This document shows positions 15,529-24,510 of a stretch of 64,000 nucleotides of DNA, in pieces (position 1 is the stretch's first letter; each line of letters begins with the position of its first letter). The notes under the pieces were generated by a model. It was not told the DNA's origin and searched no databases. It worked only from the letters and a program-made list of their open reading frames with translations. Source of the DNA: Bacterioplanoides sp965200585 (GTDB lineage Bacteria > Pseudomonadota > Gammaproteobacteria > Pseudomonadales > Oceanobacteraceae); NCBI RefSeq assembly GCF_965200585.1, contig NZ_OZ241361.1, one strand, 5' to 3'. Both the position numbers and the translations under genes were made by a program.

Positions 15529-16641
15529 TCAGTGCTCACATGCGGCCTGAGGCTCTAACATAATGCAGTTACGGCCGTTTGCTTTCCCCTGATACAAGGC
15601 ATCATCCGCCCGGGCGACCAGCTGCTCAAAACAATCTCCGGCCAGATTCCCCATGGTTAACGACACACCTTCCAGCGCAAGCTCACTGATACCAATGGTT
15701 GTTGTGGTATAAATCTCACTGTCTGCCATGGTGACCGGTGCCTGCTCGATATGCTGGCGTACACGCTCGGCAACGGCCTGAGCTTCGGCCAGCGGTGTCG
15801 ATGGCAACAGCACCAAGAATTCTTCACCACCCCAGCGAGCCACCAGATCTCCGGCCCTGACCTGCTGATTCAACACCTGAGAGAAGTTACGCAGCACCCG
15901 GTCTCCGGCCAGGTGACCAAACAAATCATTTACCCGCTTGAAGTTATCCAGATCACACATCAGCACCGATAGTGGCAGGCCATGGCGCCGGTGGTTCTTA
16001 ATCTCCCGCTCAGCCAGTTCTTGTACACAACGACGATTATGCAATCCCGTCAAAGCGTCAGTTGTGGCCAGCTGCTGCAGCCGGGCTGCATTCTCCACCA
16101 CCAGGCGATAATACAAGCCCGACAGAAACACCATCGAGATCAGCACTAACACCAGGTTAAAGTAATACAGGCTGTTGAGCAGCGACTCTTTTAACAAATA
16201 CACCGGCTGCGCGCCGCGCAACTCATGATCAATCAGGACATACAGCACCATCATGCCCGCCACCATCGGCACCTTGATCATGCTTTCTTTAAACGGACTC
16301 ACCATCATGACCGGTGGAATCATCATCGCGTAAAAATGAAAGCCGCTTTCCCAGCCCAGCAAATATACCGCCAGCGTGGCATGCACAACGATCTCCACCA
16401 CCACCGCCAGCCAGCTGATCACAATTAACCGCCGCCGGATAATCAGCACAAATACCGTCATATACAGCAGCACACTGAAGATATTAACAATCGCGAGCGG
16501 CACGATATCGTAAGTAAAAAACAGGACAGCGAAGGCAATATGAATAACAGAAGCAAGCACACTGACCTGCAGCATCAGCTTGCGAAACATACGTTCGCCG
16601 CCGATCACACCCGGTTCCATCAGTGTTGAATACAGACTCAT
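15529..16641 (-). CDS. Membrane-bound diguanylate cyclase (GGDEF)
   Basis: 370 aa. Residues about 20-195 have six hydrophobic helices forming a 6TM-type sensor without a recognisable periplasmic domain. Residues about 205-365 are a GGDEF domain: TTDALTGLHNRR entry, DLDNFKRVNDLFGHLAGD substrate region, and an intact GGEEF active site preceded by RAGD, the RxxD inhibitory I-site five residues upstream. It should make c-di-GMP from GTP and be product-inhibited. There is no clear Shine-Dalgarno sequence before the ATG, so a start a few codons downstream cannot be excluded. Monocistronic. Confidence 0.9.
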   Translation of the reverse strand: MSLYSTLMEPGVIGGERMFRKLMLQVSVLASVIHIAFAVLFFTYDIVPLAIVNIFSVLLYMTVFVLIIRRRLIVISWLAVVVEIVVHATLAVYLLGWESGFHFYAMMIPPVMMVSPFKESMIKVPMVAGMMVLYVLIDHELRGAQPVYLLKESLLNSLYYFNLVLVLISMVFLSGLYYRLVVENAARLQQLATTDALTGLHNRRCVQELAEREIKNHRRHGLPLSVLMCDLDNFKRVNDLFGHLAGDRVLRNFSQVLNQQVRAGDLVARWGGEEFLVLLPSTPLAEAQAVAERVRQHIEQAPVTMADSEIYTTTTIGISELALEGVSLTMGNLAGDCFEQLVARADDALYQGKANGRNCIMLEPQAACEH

Positions 16642-16782
16642 GAGAATGCCATTTATTACTTTTTATTAGTAAAAAGTATTGGTGACATCAGGACAATTTA
16701 CAAACAGTAGGTTGTTAAGAATGCGTAATATTGGGTGAATTGCGACAATACAATGACAAAATATCGTCAGATTAGTCAGATC

Positions 16783-16810
16783 CGGCCTTTCAGCAGAGTG
16801 CGAAAGGCCG
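16783..16810 (-). terminator. Hairpin after the SHOCT gene
   Basis: CGGCCTTTC / GAAAGGCCG with a 10-base loop lies just downstream of the minus-strand stop at 16820. There is no immediate U-tract, so its strength is uncertain. Confidence 0.45.
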
Positions 16811-16819
16811 CCCGAGGGG

Positions 16820-17299
16820 TTACAGAGCGTCTAAGATCTGCTGACGCTTCTGATCGTACTCATCCTCAGTAATCAGGCCTTTCTCTTTCAGAGAGTTCAA
16901 ACGCAGCAGGCGAGATTCAATGGTCTGAGTGGTTACCTGCTGTACGGCGCCCTCCTGCACAGCCTTATTAACCGCCTGCTGTACAGCCTGCTGAGCCAAG
17001 CCACAATCAAAGTAAGTCGCCGCAATTCGGGTGGTGGTGATGGTTTTAGCGCCTGTTAACGATGGCTGGCGATGAGAGCTCTGCTCTGTAGCTCCGATAA
17101 TTAACGAATCAGCACCACTGCTATCCGCTTCTTCCTGATGCCATTCCAGACACGCCTCATCAGGCTTCTTACTGGTGGTTTTGCAAACCTCTTCCTTAAC
17201 CAGCTTACAGTTAGCGGCTTCTCCGGCTTGCAGAATTTTGATATCGGCTTGTGCCGCCAGCGGCAAAAGCAATGAAGCAAAGATCAGTGGCTTAAACAT
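16820..17299 (-). CDS. Secreted small protein with C-terminal SHOCT motif
   Basis: About 159 aa. The ATG at 17299 is chosen because GGAA precedes it and it begins a clean signal peptide (MFKPLIFASLLLPLAAQA); the longer frame to 17356 would bury this. The mature N-terminal part, with cysteines (ANCKLV, EVCKT, EACLEW, TYFDCG) and a GA-rich stretch, resembles RcsF/DUF4156-like envelope proteins. The last 33 residues (ESRLLRLNSLKEKGLITEDEYDQKR) are a SHOCT motif, a short oligomerisation helix pair. Function unknown. It is not obviously in an operon with its neighbours. Confidence 0.7.
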   Translation of the reverse strand: MFKPLIFASLLLPLAAQADIKILQAGEAANCKLVKEEVCKTTSKKPDEACLEWHQEEADSSGADSLIIGATEQSSHRQPSLTGAKTITTTRIAATYFDCGLAQQAVQQAVNKAVQEGAVQQVTTQTIESRLLRLNSLKEKGLITEDEYDQKRQQILDAL

Positions 17300-17451
17300 G
17301 AGATATTTCCGAATAAAAAGTGCGGGTAAGGTATCGACAGCTCGCCCAAAATACAAGCGACAGAGGAGTAACCAGACTGTTCCGGTTAAGTGTTCGGTTT
17401 GCCAGGGCCTGTTAACACTATTTCGATCACGCTATTATTAGTAGTTAAAGA

Positions 17452-17475
17452 GAATCCAACCGCGGTGCTGGATTC
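17452..17475 (-). terminator. Hairpin after the TelA operon
   Basis: GAATCCA / TGGATTC with a 10-base loop, 37 bases beyond the telA-family stop. On the minus strand it is followed by CTCTTTAACT, a weak U-rich run. Confidence 0.4.
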
Positions 17476-17511
17476 GCTTCAGAAGCAAAGAATTAACTGT
17501 TGCAGCTCACT

Positions 17512-18717
17512 CTAAGCCGATTGCTGCAATTGAATAATGATGTCATCAGATACAGCAGCCCCATCTTCCATCTTGGTAATGGCTTTTTCCATTTGTCCGG
17601 TAATGCCATCCATTTCGATAATGGATTCAGACATTTTAGGAAGTGCATTACGACGGAATTCACTGATATCGTTAATCGCGGCTTCTACATCGTTAAACGC
17701 ATTTTTCAGAATATTAATGTCAAGCATCGTCTCAGATGCCTGCTTCTGAATCGCTGTACCTTGTTGCTTTAACTGCTCTGCCGTACCGGCAATTAAATCA
17801 TTCGTAGTGTCAGTAACAGCCTGTACACCTTTCAGAACTTTCTTCTGACGTTGCAACGCAATCTGAAGTGTTGCAGCGGTATTTAACGCCGTCACAGTTA
17901 CATTGATTGCACGATTCACACCGATGATCAACTCACGGTTATTACGAATAATAACTTCGGTTGCCAGCACACCCTGCTGATTAACGGCTAATTGTTGCTG
18001 AAGATCTAAAATACGCTGCTTAACCGGAAATAAGATTTCTTCTTCAACGAATTTTTTATGTTCCATATCTGTTGTAGCGCCACTCTCAACAGATTTCTGT
18101 AGCTTCTGATCAATCACTTGCGCCAAAGAAATGTAGTCCTGAAGCTGAAAAGTGAGTTCGCGCATTCTGCGTTGATCGTCTCTCAGAGTATTATTATCTC
18201 TATCCAGCTGATCCCTGCCACTCTTGAGACTGCTCATTATATCTTTAATGACACCATCAACGCGCTGATACTTCGCAAACCACTGTGCCATCGGTGTGCC
18301 AACACCAGGAATCAGTGCCAGAATACGGCGAACGGTCCCCATACTGAAATCAACACGATTCGGATTTATATCATTTACCTTGCCTTGTAAGGCCAGCAAG
18401 TCCTTTGCGACAGCACCACCATCTTCTGCTTCACTCATCAAAGCCGTCATTGGCTCTTTTAACATTTGACTCTGAGCAGCCAGCTTGCGCTGGATGGGTT
18501 GCCCTAAAGAATGAATAGCACGACTGCATTTATCCTGACCGGCTAAATCTTTTGAACCGATCGATAATATATTACCGACAATTTCATCTGCCTGAGACAT
18601 AATCTCGGGCCGAACCTGATTAATAACGACAGTGGCATTTGGATCATCAAATGCAAACTCAGACGCTAAAACTTCCTTTGTTTTTAATTCCGGTTTATCC
18701 AGTTCAATATTTTCCAT
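17512..18717 (-). CDS. TelA/KlaA-family (toxic anion resistance) protein
   Basis: 401 aa, cytoplasmic and largely helical. It has the pattern of PF05816: a charged N-terminus, SLGQPIQRKLAAQSQMLKEP, a hydrophobic kink RRILALIPGVGTPMAQWFAKYQ (about 130-150), then long coiled coils, and NRAINVTVTALNTAATLQIALQRQKKVL (about 268-295) typical of the family. TelA proteins were named for tellurite resistance but mostly sit in stress or envelope modules, often with VWA proteins. AGGAAAGGAAA precedes the ATG. It is the last of five co-directional genes, 17 bases after the membrane coiled-coil gene. A tellurite role should not be assumed. Confidence 0.85.
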   Translation of the reverse strand: MENIELDKPELKTKEVLASEFAFDDPNATVVINQVRPEIMSQADEIVGNILSIGSKDLAGQDKCSRAIHSLGQPIQRKLAAQSQMLKEPMTALMSEAEDGGAVAKDLLALQGKVNDINPNRVDFSMGTVRRILALIPGVGTPMAQWFAKYQRVDGVIKDIMSSLKSGRDQLDRDNNTLRDDQRRMRELTFQLQDYISLAQVIDQKLQKSVESGATTDMEHKKFVEEEILFPVKQRILDLQQQLAVNQQGVLATEVIIRNNRELIIGVNRAINVTVTALNTAATLQIALQRQKKVLKGVQAVTDTTNDLIAGTAEQLKQQGTAIQKQASETMLDINILKNAFNDVEAAINDISEFRRNALPKMSESIIEMDGITGQMEKAITKMEDGAAVSDDIIIQLQQSA

Positions 18718-18734
18718 GCGCTTTCCTTTCCTAC

Positions 18735-19526
18735 CTATCGTGAATAGGTTTCTGCCCTTGTTATCAAATGTTGTAATTCTTCCATGGCATCTTCAAGCGC
18801 AACCTGCGCTCTGCCCTGTTGAGTATTAACTGATGCAATTCGTGTCGTCACTTCATCCAGCTGGGTGAGTGCTTTTTCATTTTCGAGCAACAACTCAGCC
18901 ACTCTGTCCATCTGTTTTATATACATATTCTTTCTGGACTTTAATTCAGCAACCTTAACGGTATTATCAGTTTTAGCCAGTTCACCATCGATGCGCTTAA
19001 CGTCAATAGCACTGACACTATGCACCGCCAATGATGCAGCATCAAGATTGTCCAAACCTCCAAGAAAAACCTGCTCTGCAATCGACAAGTAGCGATTGTA
19101 TGTTAACTCTCCCTGCTCAAGTTGTTTATCGAGAACGTTGGCAAAATTGTCATATTTATCTTTGAAGAGCTGTATTTGACCTAATCCTTCATCCAGTCCT
19201 ATTTCTGCAAGATCTTTACCAAGATTGCTCAAAGCCTGGTCACGCCGCTCAACCAATTCTGCGCGGTATGTGTTAACAAAGTCATTCGCTAAGTCATCCG
19301 CTTTTACAATCGATTGCCATGCCCAACTACCAATGCCTGCAACAGCACCAACACCAAGTAGCCCTAATGCAACAGCACCCGGATAAATAGCCAGAGAGTA
19401 AACACCTGAAATCACAGAAATTGCTATTGGGTAAACAGTTAACGGCGATTGTATCGCCTCTGAAACCACTGCCTTTTTTATTGCTGATGGTGACAAATCC
19501 TGAGCAAGTTCTTTACTGATAGCCAT
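18735..19526 (-). CDS. Membrane-anchored coiled-coil protein of the TelA operon
   Basis: 263 aa, not matched to a named family. Residues about 30-75 contain two closely spaced hydrophobic segments (VYPIAISVISGVYSLAIYPG, then ALGLLGVGAVAGIGSWAW), so it is probably an integral membrane hairpin with a long C-terminal helical arm (about 80-263, heptad-like, rich in Glu, Gln and Lys). The ATG follows directly on the stop codon of the upstream SBP-OmpA gene, and the TelA gene begins 17 bases after its stop, so the three are tightly coupled. It may dock TelA to the membrane (inference). Confidence 0.7.
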   Translation of the reverse strand: MAISKELAQDLSPSAIKKAVVSEAIQSPLTVYPIAISVISGVYSLAIYPGAVALGLLGVGAVAGIGSWAWQSIVKADDLANDFVNTYRAELVERRDQALSNLGKDLAEIGLDEGLGQIQLFKDKYDNFANVLDKQLEQGELTYNRYLSIAEQVFLGGLDNLDAASLAVHSVSAIDVKRIDGELAKTDNTVKVAELKSRKNMYIKQMDRVAELLLENEKALTQLDEVTTRIASVNTQQGRAQVALEDAMEELQHLITRAETYSR

Positions 19527-21071
19527 TTAAAATTCTTCTCTGACAAGGGCAATTTCTACCCGAGGTAGCCGATAGCCATATGTACGTCTGGATTCACCAG
19601 ATTTTTTAGGTAGCGGCTTTGACGAACCAAATCCTTTTGCCCGAATCCGGTTCTCTTCCACTTTGTAGGTAGACTTTATATAGCTTAAAACCGACTGAGC
19701 GCGCTCGAAGCTGAGTTGTTGGTTCGCTTCGGCATCGCCTCTCAAACCAGTATGACCACGAACTTCCACTCTGAAGTTAGGATAGTGATTCAAATCCTTT
19801 ATCAGTTGATCAACTTGTTGCATACCTTCGCTGGTTAAATCAGATGTGCCTGACGAAAACGTTATTTTTCGTATTTTCAGAGAACCGATTTCTTTTAAAG
19901 CATCCCATTGAGAGTCACTTAAATGTGAGAACCCATTACCCAGCTTCTGGCTTGCACTCTTAATAGTAAACCCACCAGTATTAGCAAAAGACTGATACAA
20001 GTCGCCGATATAGCGACTGTTTAACAAACGATAGGAGTTACCCTCTGGTATTGGGTTATGATTGAAATCATTGGATTCAAGTAAGATATCCACAGCAGAA
20101 TCTATAGTATCTACTAGAGCCTCTTCATCATAACCCGCTTGAGTCACACCAAACCAATGCTCTGCATTCTCGGTCAGTGTTGCCCACCTTACCCCTGTCA
20201 AAAGATTTTTTACTATTTTTTTGTCAATATCGTAATGACGTTTTATATCTTTAATAAAGTCGTCTTCATTATCACGATAATATTTCAATGTTTTGAAATA
20301 AGACTTTATAAAAGTTTTTACCATTCCATTATCACGTTTAAGTGATTTATGCCCTGCAATCAGAATATCAACCACCAGTTGCTGGGTATCTTCTGTTCCT
20401 AACAAACGGACATAATCATCGTTATTCAGTGCTTTAGAAACCTCAGGCTCCCATAGAACAGCAATATCAACTTCTCCTTTATCAAGCATAGATAAAGCCG
20501 CCTCAGAACCATTGGTATGAACCTGATTACCCGATTTTTTTAACACATCCATATCAAAATGAGATGCAACAGATTTCAATAAATGATGACTTGGTGAGTT
20601 TGGTGTAAAGCCAATTTTCAAACCTGTCATGCTTTTCAAAGCTTCAAGGCTCGCTGCTTTTGCTTTATTAGCGACAATAGCGTCGCCACCTTTGGACTCA
20701 TCAATAACGGCAACAATTGATCCCGGGTAATTATAATCTTCGCCATTTAGCAAGAAGCTATCAACCGTCCCAACGACCAGGTCATACTCACCAGCTTTTA
20801 ACCTACGAAAACGTTGATCGTAGTCAGCCGCATCGTCAGTACACTTCAGGCCATATCCATCCCGGTTCAACCTTTTTTTCATTTCAGGAGAACATAAAGG
20901 GAAATAACCAATCCAGCCATCAACCGCCAGGTGAATGGTACCTTTTTCACCCACATCCGATAGCACGGGCGAATCTTGCTCAGCAATATAAGGCTCAACA
21001 ATTCGCCAGATCAGAATTCCTATCACCCCTATAAAGGCCACAACAACTGCAAGCTTTGCATGTGTCTTCAC
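19527..21071 (-). CDS. Substrate-binding-protein domain fused to OmpA-like peptidoglycan-binding domain
   Basis: 514 aa beginning with GTG, with GAGGGA upstream. An N-terminal hydrophobic helix (6-25) serves as signal or membrane anchor. Residues about 45-330 resemble NMT1/SsuA-type periplasmic binding proteins (GTIHLAVDGWIGYFPL, GEYDLVVGTVDSF, GLKIGFTPNSPSHHLLKSV, KGEVDIAVLWEPEV). Residues about 385-514 are an OmpA C-terminal domain (FSSGTSDLTSEG, VEVRGHTGLRGDAEANQQLS, ERAQSVLSYI, RIRAKGFGSSKP) that should bind peptidoglycan. No ABC permease or ATPase gene is near, so it is probably a wall-tethered ligand sensor rather than a transporter part (inference). Confidence 0.82.
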   Translation of the reverse strand: MKTHAKLAVVVAFIGVIGILIWRIVEPYIAEQDSPVLSDVGEKGTIHLAVDGWIGYFPLCSPEMKKRLNRDGYGLKCTDDAADYDQRFRRLKAGEYDLVVGTVDSFLLNGEDYNYPGSIVAVIDESKGGDAIVANKAKAASLEALKSMTGLKIGFTPNSPSHHLLKSVASHFDMDVLKKSGNQVHTNGSEAALSMLDKGEVDIAVLWEPEVSKALNNDDYVRLLGTEDTQQLVVDILIAGHKSLKRDNGMVKTFIKSYFKTLKYYRDNEDDFIKDIKRHYDIDKKIVKNLLTGVRWATLTENAEHWFGVTQAGYDEEALVDTIDSAVDILLESNDFNHNPIPEGNSYRLLNSRYIGDLYQSFANTGGFTIKSASQKLGNGFSHLSDSQWDALKEIGSLKIRKITFSSGTSDLTSEGMQQVDQLIKDLNHYPNFRVEVRGHTGLRGDAEANQQLSFERAQSVLSYIKSTYKVEENRIRAKGFGSSKPLPKKSGESRRTYGYRLPRVEIALVREEF

Positions 21072-21099
21072 GTATATTCCCTCAATTTATCGCCTTGGA

Positions 21100-21903
21100 T
21101 CAGATTTCAGATGAAAAACCATCAACATTAAAGTCTGGAGATTCTGCCAAGACAGATTCCAATCCTTGAGTCAGAGCTTGCAGATTATCAGCAGATTTAT
21201 AAAGGGTGTAACCCGGCATGTTAAGTGAATGATCATCCGATATACAAAATCCAATTGTATGCAGCACAATCGGTGAATTTTTGAGCAACCTTTCAACAGA
21301 TTCATCCGGTTCATAACCCGGAGACGCAGTACCATCAGTCACCACAACCATATGATACTCACCGTAACCAAGTTGTTTACGGGCCTGATTCGTCAAAGCT
21401 TCAACACCGTGATCAATTGCAACAGACAGAGGAGTTCCCCCTCCCAAACGCACTCGATTAACAGCAACCATAGCTTTTTCATGAGAGTTGCTTCCCAACC
21501 CTAAACGTTCAGAGTTGCCTTGCCGGTCAAAGGCATAAACACCAACATTTGCATCATGAGGCAACTTAGCAAAAAAGTTATCCAATGCTTTACTCGCCAC
21601 CGCCATTTTAGAAGGACTGCCAGGCGCACAATCAACACCTGACATAGATCCTGAGCCATCCAAGACAACATAATAGTTAGCAGCCATCAGATCGCTTGCT
21701 AATTCATCACCACTACCCGCACCAAGATCAGGCCATGAGTTACGAACGCCCTGAACACCATACGTTTTCAATTTATCATCGTAGCCTTGGATCACTACGT
21801 CAGCGGGCGGCTCTTGTCCGTCTGTAGATAAAGTTTCCCCAGTCCGGTTTATAAAAAAATTGATTACAAATATCGCAGCAAACACAACCATTATATATTT
21901 CAT
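21100..21903 (-). CDS. VWA-domain protein, membrane-anchored
   Basis: About 267 aa. The ATG at 21903 is preferred (AAGGAA eight bases upstream); a GTG six codons earlier overlaps the upstream gene. One N-terminal hydrophobic helix (about 2-19) anchors or exports it. The von Willebrand A domain has a full MIDAS: YYVVLDGSGSMSG (Asp82, Ser84, Ser86), the threonine in LGGGTPLSVAI and the aspartate in VVTDGTASPG. VWA domains bind protein partners through a metal ion. It lies between the two SBP-OmpA genes, implying a shared complex. The conserved Cys in GVDCAPGSPS and GFCISDDH may form a disulfide. Confidence 0.85.
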   Translation of the reverse strand: MKYIMVVFAAIFVINFFINRTGETLSTDGQEPPADVVIQGYDDKLKTYGVQGVRNSWPDLGAGSGDELASDLMAANYYVVLDGSGSMSGVDCAPGSPSKMAVASKALDNFFAKLPHDANVGVYAFDRQGNSERLGLGSNSHEKAMVAVNRVRLGGGTPLSVAIDHGVEALTNQARKQLGYGEYHMVVVTDGTASPGYEPDESVERLLKNSPIVLHTIGFCISDDHSLNMPGYTLYKSADNLQALTQGLESVLAESPDFNVDGFSSEI

Positions 21904-21917
21904 TGTAACTTTCCTTG

Positions 21918-23627
21918 TCACAGAGGCATAAATACATCAGATTCGGCTTCAACCTGAATAATCCGAAAGACAACACGCATATTAGAACGCCACTGCTTTT
22001 CGTTTTCCGGGGCACATGGGTCATTACCACATATTCCGGTTGCGGGTTGCGAAATACCATGACCCAAAGGTTCAAATTGGCTGGCATCAAGTGTGACTCC
22101 CTGAGCACCAGCAAAATCTGTAATTGAACTAATAACGGCTTGTGCGCGAGAGCCACTGAGATTTCTTGCCGACTGCTTAATACGCCCCAAAACGACGGGA
22201 GGTTGCCCTTTCTTTTTCGCTCTCAGGTAGCCCATCGGGTCAGAATGACCTTCAACGGTAATCACAGCACCGCCATAAGTTGATGCGAGCTCAACGACGT
22301 TATCAAATTCATTAGCGTATAAGTCTGCTGAGAATTGATTTTGATTGGGAGCAAAGAAGACTTCAAAGCTGTACAATTCACCATCGGCCAGCGTGCCCTG
22401 CTGCTGTTTTCTAGTTACCAGCTTCGATACTTTATTTTTATTGAATCGCGGAGTTTCACTGTTATCTTTTCCAGATAAGCCAACAGCCAGTTTCTTATAG
22501 TCTAATGATGCATTCAGTAATGCAGATGGACGCTTAATAAGACCCATATTGTTAAGCGCCTGACTACTTTCATCAACAAGGTTAGCGAAACTTCGGCGAT
22601 TAGCCTGATCAGAGAAAAACTTCTGATTACCAGAGGCATGAACAAATTCGCAATCCGCATATAAACCTTCCACATCCGGTATCGCCTGCATACTATCTAA
22701 TAAAATATCAGCCGCTGGCCCCATCACATTTATATACTTTGATTGTTTAGCAGAACGATTAGCAACCAGGTCCGCTAAATCTTCCTCAGCCCGCATCAGT
22801 GCAGTAGTCAGCTTTTCGATTTCGTCTTTATTTTTCTCATAATAATCTGCTCGTACCGCATACACATCAGCAATAACACGATTCGCTGTTTTGGTCGACA
22901 TTAGAATTTTTGCGCCTTTCACTGAGTCCTCACTACCAGTTCCCACATTACCTCCGGAAGTCAGTGCTAAGGCATCAGGAATAATAACGAAAGCCGCGTC
23001 AATGTCTTTTTCATACAACGCAGCCATAGGAGAATTATCAGTTCCCGTTAAGTCCGGAAGCCATTTAATGGTTACATCATTAGTGGATAAGCCTGCATCT
23101 TTTAAAACGCGGTTAAGATAATCAACATGTGGCCCATATGCCTGAACAGCAATTGTTTTTCCTTTCAGGTCTTTTGCCGTTTTAATGGTATTTTTAACAA
23201 CCAAAGCATCACCACCGGATGACCATGTTAGCTGATAAAATACAACAGGTTTGGTTCTTGGATCATTTTGAAGGATGTCGGAAGCACTGGTTAGCATTCC
23301 CATTGTACCGCGCAAGAAAGGCGTTCTGCCTGACAAGTAATTTCTAACCTGATTAGCGAACTCATCTTCGCGTTTAATAATGTATTGCAGCCCAGCTTTT
23401 CCAATATATGAGTTTTTCTGTGTATCAGCTGCACTGCCGTTGGCATAAATAGTGGCGATATCCCCACCCCAGGTAATTACCGGTAACACTTTTGTACCTG
23501 ATCGGACATTGGATACTTTTGTACGAACCACTTCATCCAGTGGCTTGAACTGAATATAATCAGGGGCAGCTAATGCCAGTGCTGGCATCATCAACCCAAT
23601 TATTATCCATAAAAAAAACCCTTTCAT
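21918..23627 (-). CDS. Substrate-binding-protein domain fused to OmpA-like domain (operon head)
   Basis: About 569 aa. The ATG at 23627 has AGGAGT five bases upstream and starts a classic signal peptide (MKGFFLWIIIGLMMPALALA); the frame extends nine codons further but without these. Residues about 22-350 look like a TauA/SsuA-type binding protein (VLPVITWGGDIATIYANG, DLKGKTIAVQAYGPHVDYLN, YEKDIDAAFVIIPDAL). Residues about 410-565 form an OmpA-like domain (FEVFFAPNQNQFS, VEGHSDPMG, LSGSRAQAVISSI, RSNMRVVFRI). It is a diverged paralogue in architecture of the gene at 19527. It heads the five-gene operon, and 14 bases separate it from the VWA gene. Confidence 0.82.
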   Translation of the reverse strand: MKGFFLWIIIGLMMPALALAAPDYIQFKPLDEVVRTKVSNVRSGTKVLPVITWGGDIATIYANGSAADTQKNSYIGKAGLQYIIKREDEFANQVRNYLSGRTPFLRGTMGMLTSASDILQNDPRTKPVVFYQLTWSSGGDALVVKNTIKTAKDLKGKTIAVQAYGPHVDYLNRVLKDAGLSTNDVTIKWLPDLTGTDNSPMAALYEKDIDAAFVIIPDALALTSGGNVGTGSEDSVKGAKILMSTKTANRVIADVYAVRADYYEKNKDEIEKLTTALMRAEEDLADLVANRSAKQSKYINVMGPAADILLDSMQAIPDVEGLYADCEFVHASGNQKFFSDQANRRSFANLVDESSQALNNMGLIKRPSALLNASLDYKKLAVGLSGKDNSETPRFNKNKVSKLVTRKQQQGTLADGELYSFEVFFAPNQNQFSADLYANEFDNVVELASTYGGAVITVEGHSDPMGYLRAKKKGQPPVVLGRIKQSARNLSGSRAQAVISSITDFAGAQGVTLDASQFEPLGHGISQPATGICGNDPCAPENEKQWRSNMRVVFRIIQVEAESDVFMPL

Positions 23628-23932
23628 AGTTACTCCTGTTTTCCTTGTAAGCATTTAAGCTATTTGAACATCAGATCTGATGTTCTTTGAAGCTCCATAA
23701 ATCATATGCCTGTTTTTAAGACAGAGGATGCTTTCGTCTCTTCCACAAATGCCCGGAGAAACAGCGAAGGAAGCACTCAACCTGAAAAGAGTGCACGGCA
23801 TGTAAGCCAAAGACCCATGGTTTTTCATAACATCCTCGTTGTTTTTCCCCTATTGAACGGGGCATACCATTTTTCAGGTTATGAGTTTATGATATTCAAC
23901 GGATTTAATAAACTGCAAATAAAGGACTAACA
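23628..23932. other. Intergenic region upstream of the SBP-OmpA/TelA operon
   Basis: About 300 bases between divergent genes. It contains the 20-bp palindrome listed below. The plus-strand gene has AAAGGA before its ATG. No additional coding frame is convincing. Confidence 0.5.
23666..23685. promoter_or_regulatory. Perfect 20-bp palindrome, candidate operator
   Basis: GAACATCAGA is followed immediately by its exact reverse complement, 39 bases upstream of the operon's first ATG. It has no loop, so it suits a dimeric DNA-binding regulator better than an RNA hairpin. The regulator is unknown. Confidence 0.5.
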
Positions 23933-24505
23933 ATGGCACTTCCTGAACACGTTCAGAACTGGTTTATACCGATTCAAGAAGAATCCAAAACTGTCGCTGA
24001 AGCATTTTCAGAGCTACAAGACATCGCACTCCCACAAGAATCGATCCCCTTTCTTGTCCAACTTGTCGAAAACCCTAAATTCAACCTTCCCGGCATTGAT
24101 ATTTTCAGCGGTTCAACCAATCTCGAAACACATGACTATATCCATATTCTTTTAGGTCGAGGTGTGCTTCCAAAAGATGAAGCTTTTGTATTGGGCTTCA
24201 CAATGGGCTCAACAAACAGGGTTGGCAGCGTCGAAGAGTCGCTCTATGGTCTGTTCAGCAAATACCTCTACCCCAAACACTATCGTTTCAGCGATGAAGA
24301 CTTTGAGGTTTACAAAGATGCCATTCGACTGGGCTATATTTCTGATTGCACTCCGCTGAGCAATATCGATTATCCAAGCCTGGGCCATCTGACTCTTGCC
24401 GAAGCCAGAAAAAAGATCGGCATTGAACCAGACCTTATCAAAGCCTATTACGCCATTGAGAAAAAACGCTACCCGGAGTCTCTCGAAAGCCAACGACTGG
24501 TTTAG
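23933..24505 (+). CDS. Coq4-like protein (HDxxHx11E metal motif)
   Basis: 190 aa, soluble and mainly helical. Residues 67-83 contain H-D-Y-I-H followed after exactly eleven residues by E, which is the HDxxHx11E zinc-ligand signature of Coq4, a ubiquinone-pathway protein. The surroundings (ETHDYIHILLGRGVLPKDEAFVLGFTMGS) also fit this family. Assignment rests on this motif and needs a profile search. Bacterial homologues are sporadic and their role is unsettled. It lies five bases before a rhomboid protease gene and probably forms a two-gene unit. SD AAAGGA is seven bases from the ATG. Confidence 0.6.
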   Translation: MALPEHVQNWFIPIQEESKTVAEAFSELQDIALPQESIPFLVQLVENPKFNLPGIDIFSGSTNLETHDYIHILLGRGVLPKDEAFVLGFTMGSTNRVGSVEESLYGLFSKYLYPKHYRFSDEDFEVYKDAIRLGYISDCTPLSNIDYPSLGHLTLAEARKKIGIEPDLIKAYYAIEKKRYPESLESQRLV

Positions 24506-24510
24506 CCTGC

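Noticed and set aside
17512..18717. Tellurite resistance determinant
   Set aside because: TelA-family membership alone does not show this, and no TerB/C/D gene is in the window.
23700..23930. Small plus-strand gene before the Coq4-like gene
   Set aside because: The 74-codon frame has no Shine-Dalgarno sequence, low-complexity content and no recognisable similarity; it is likely leader DNA.
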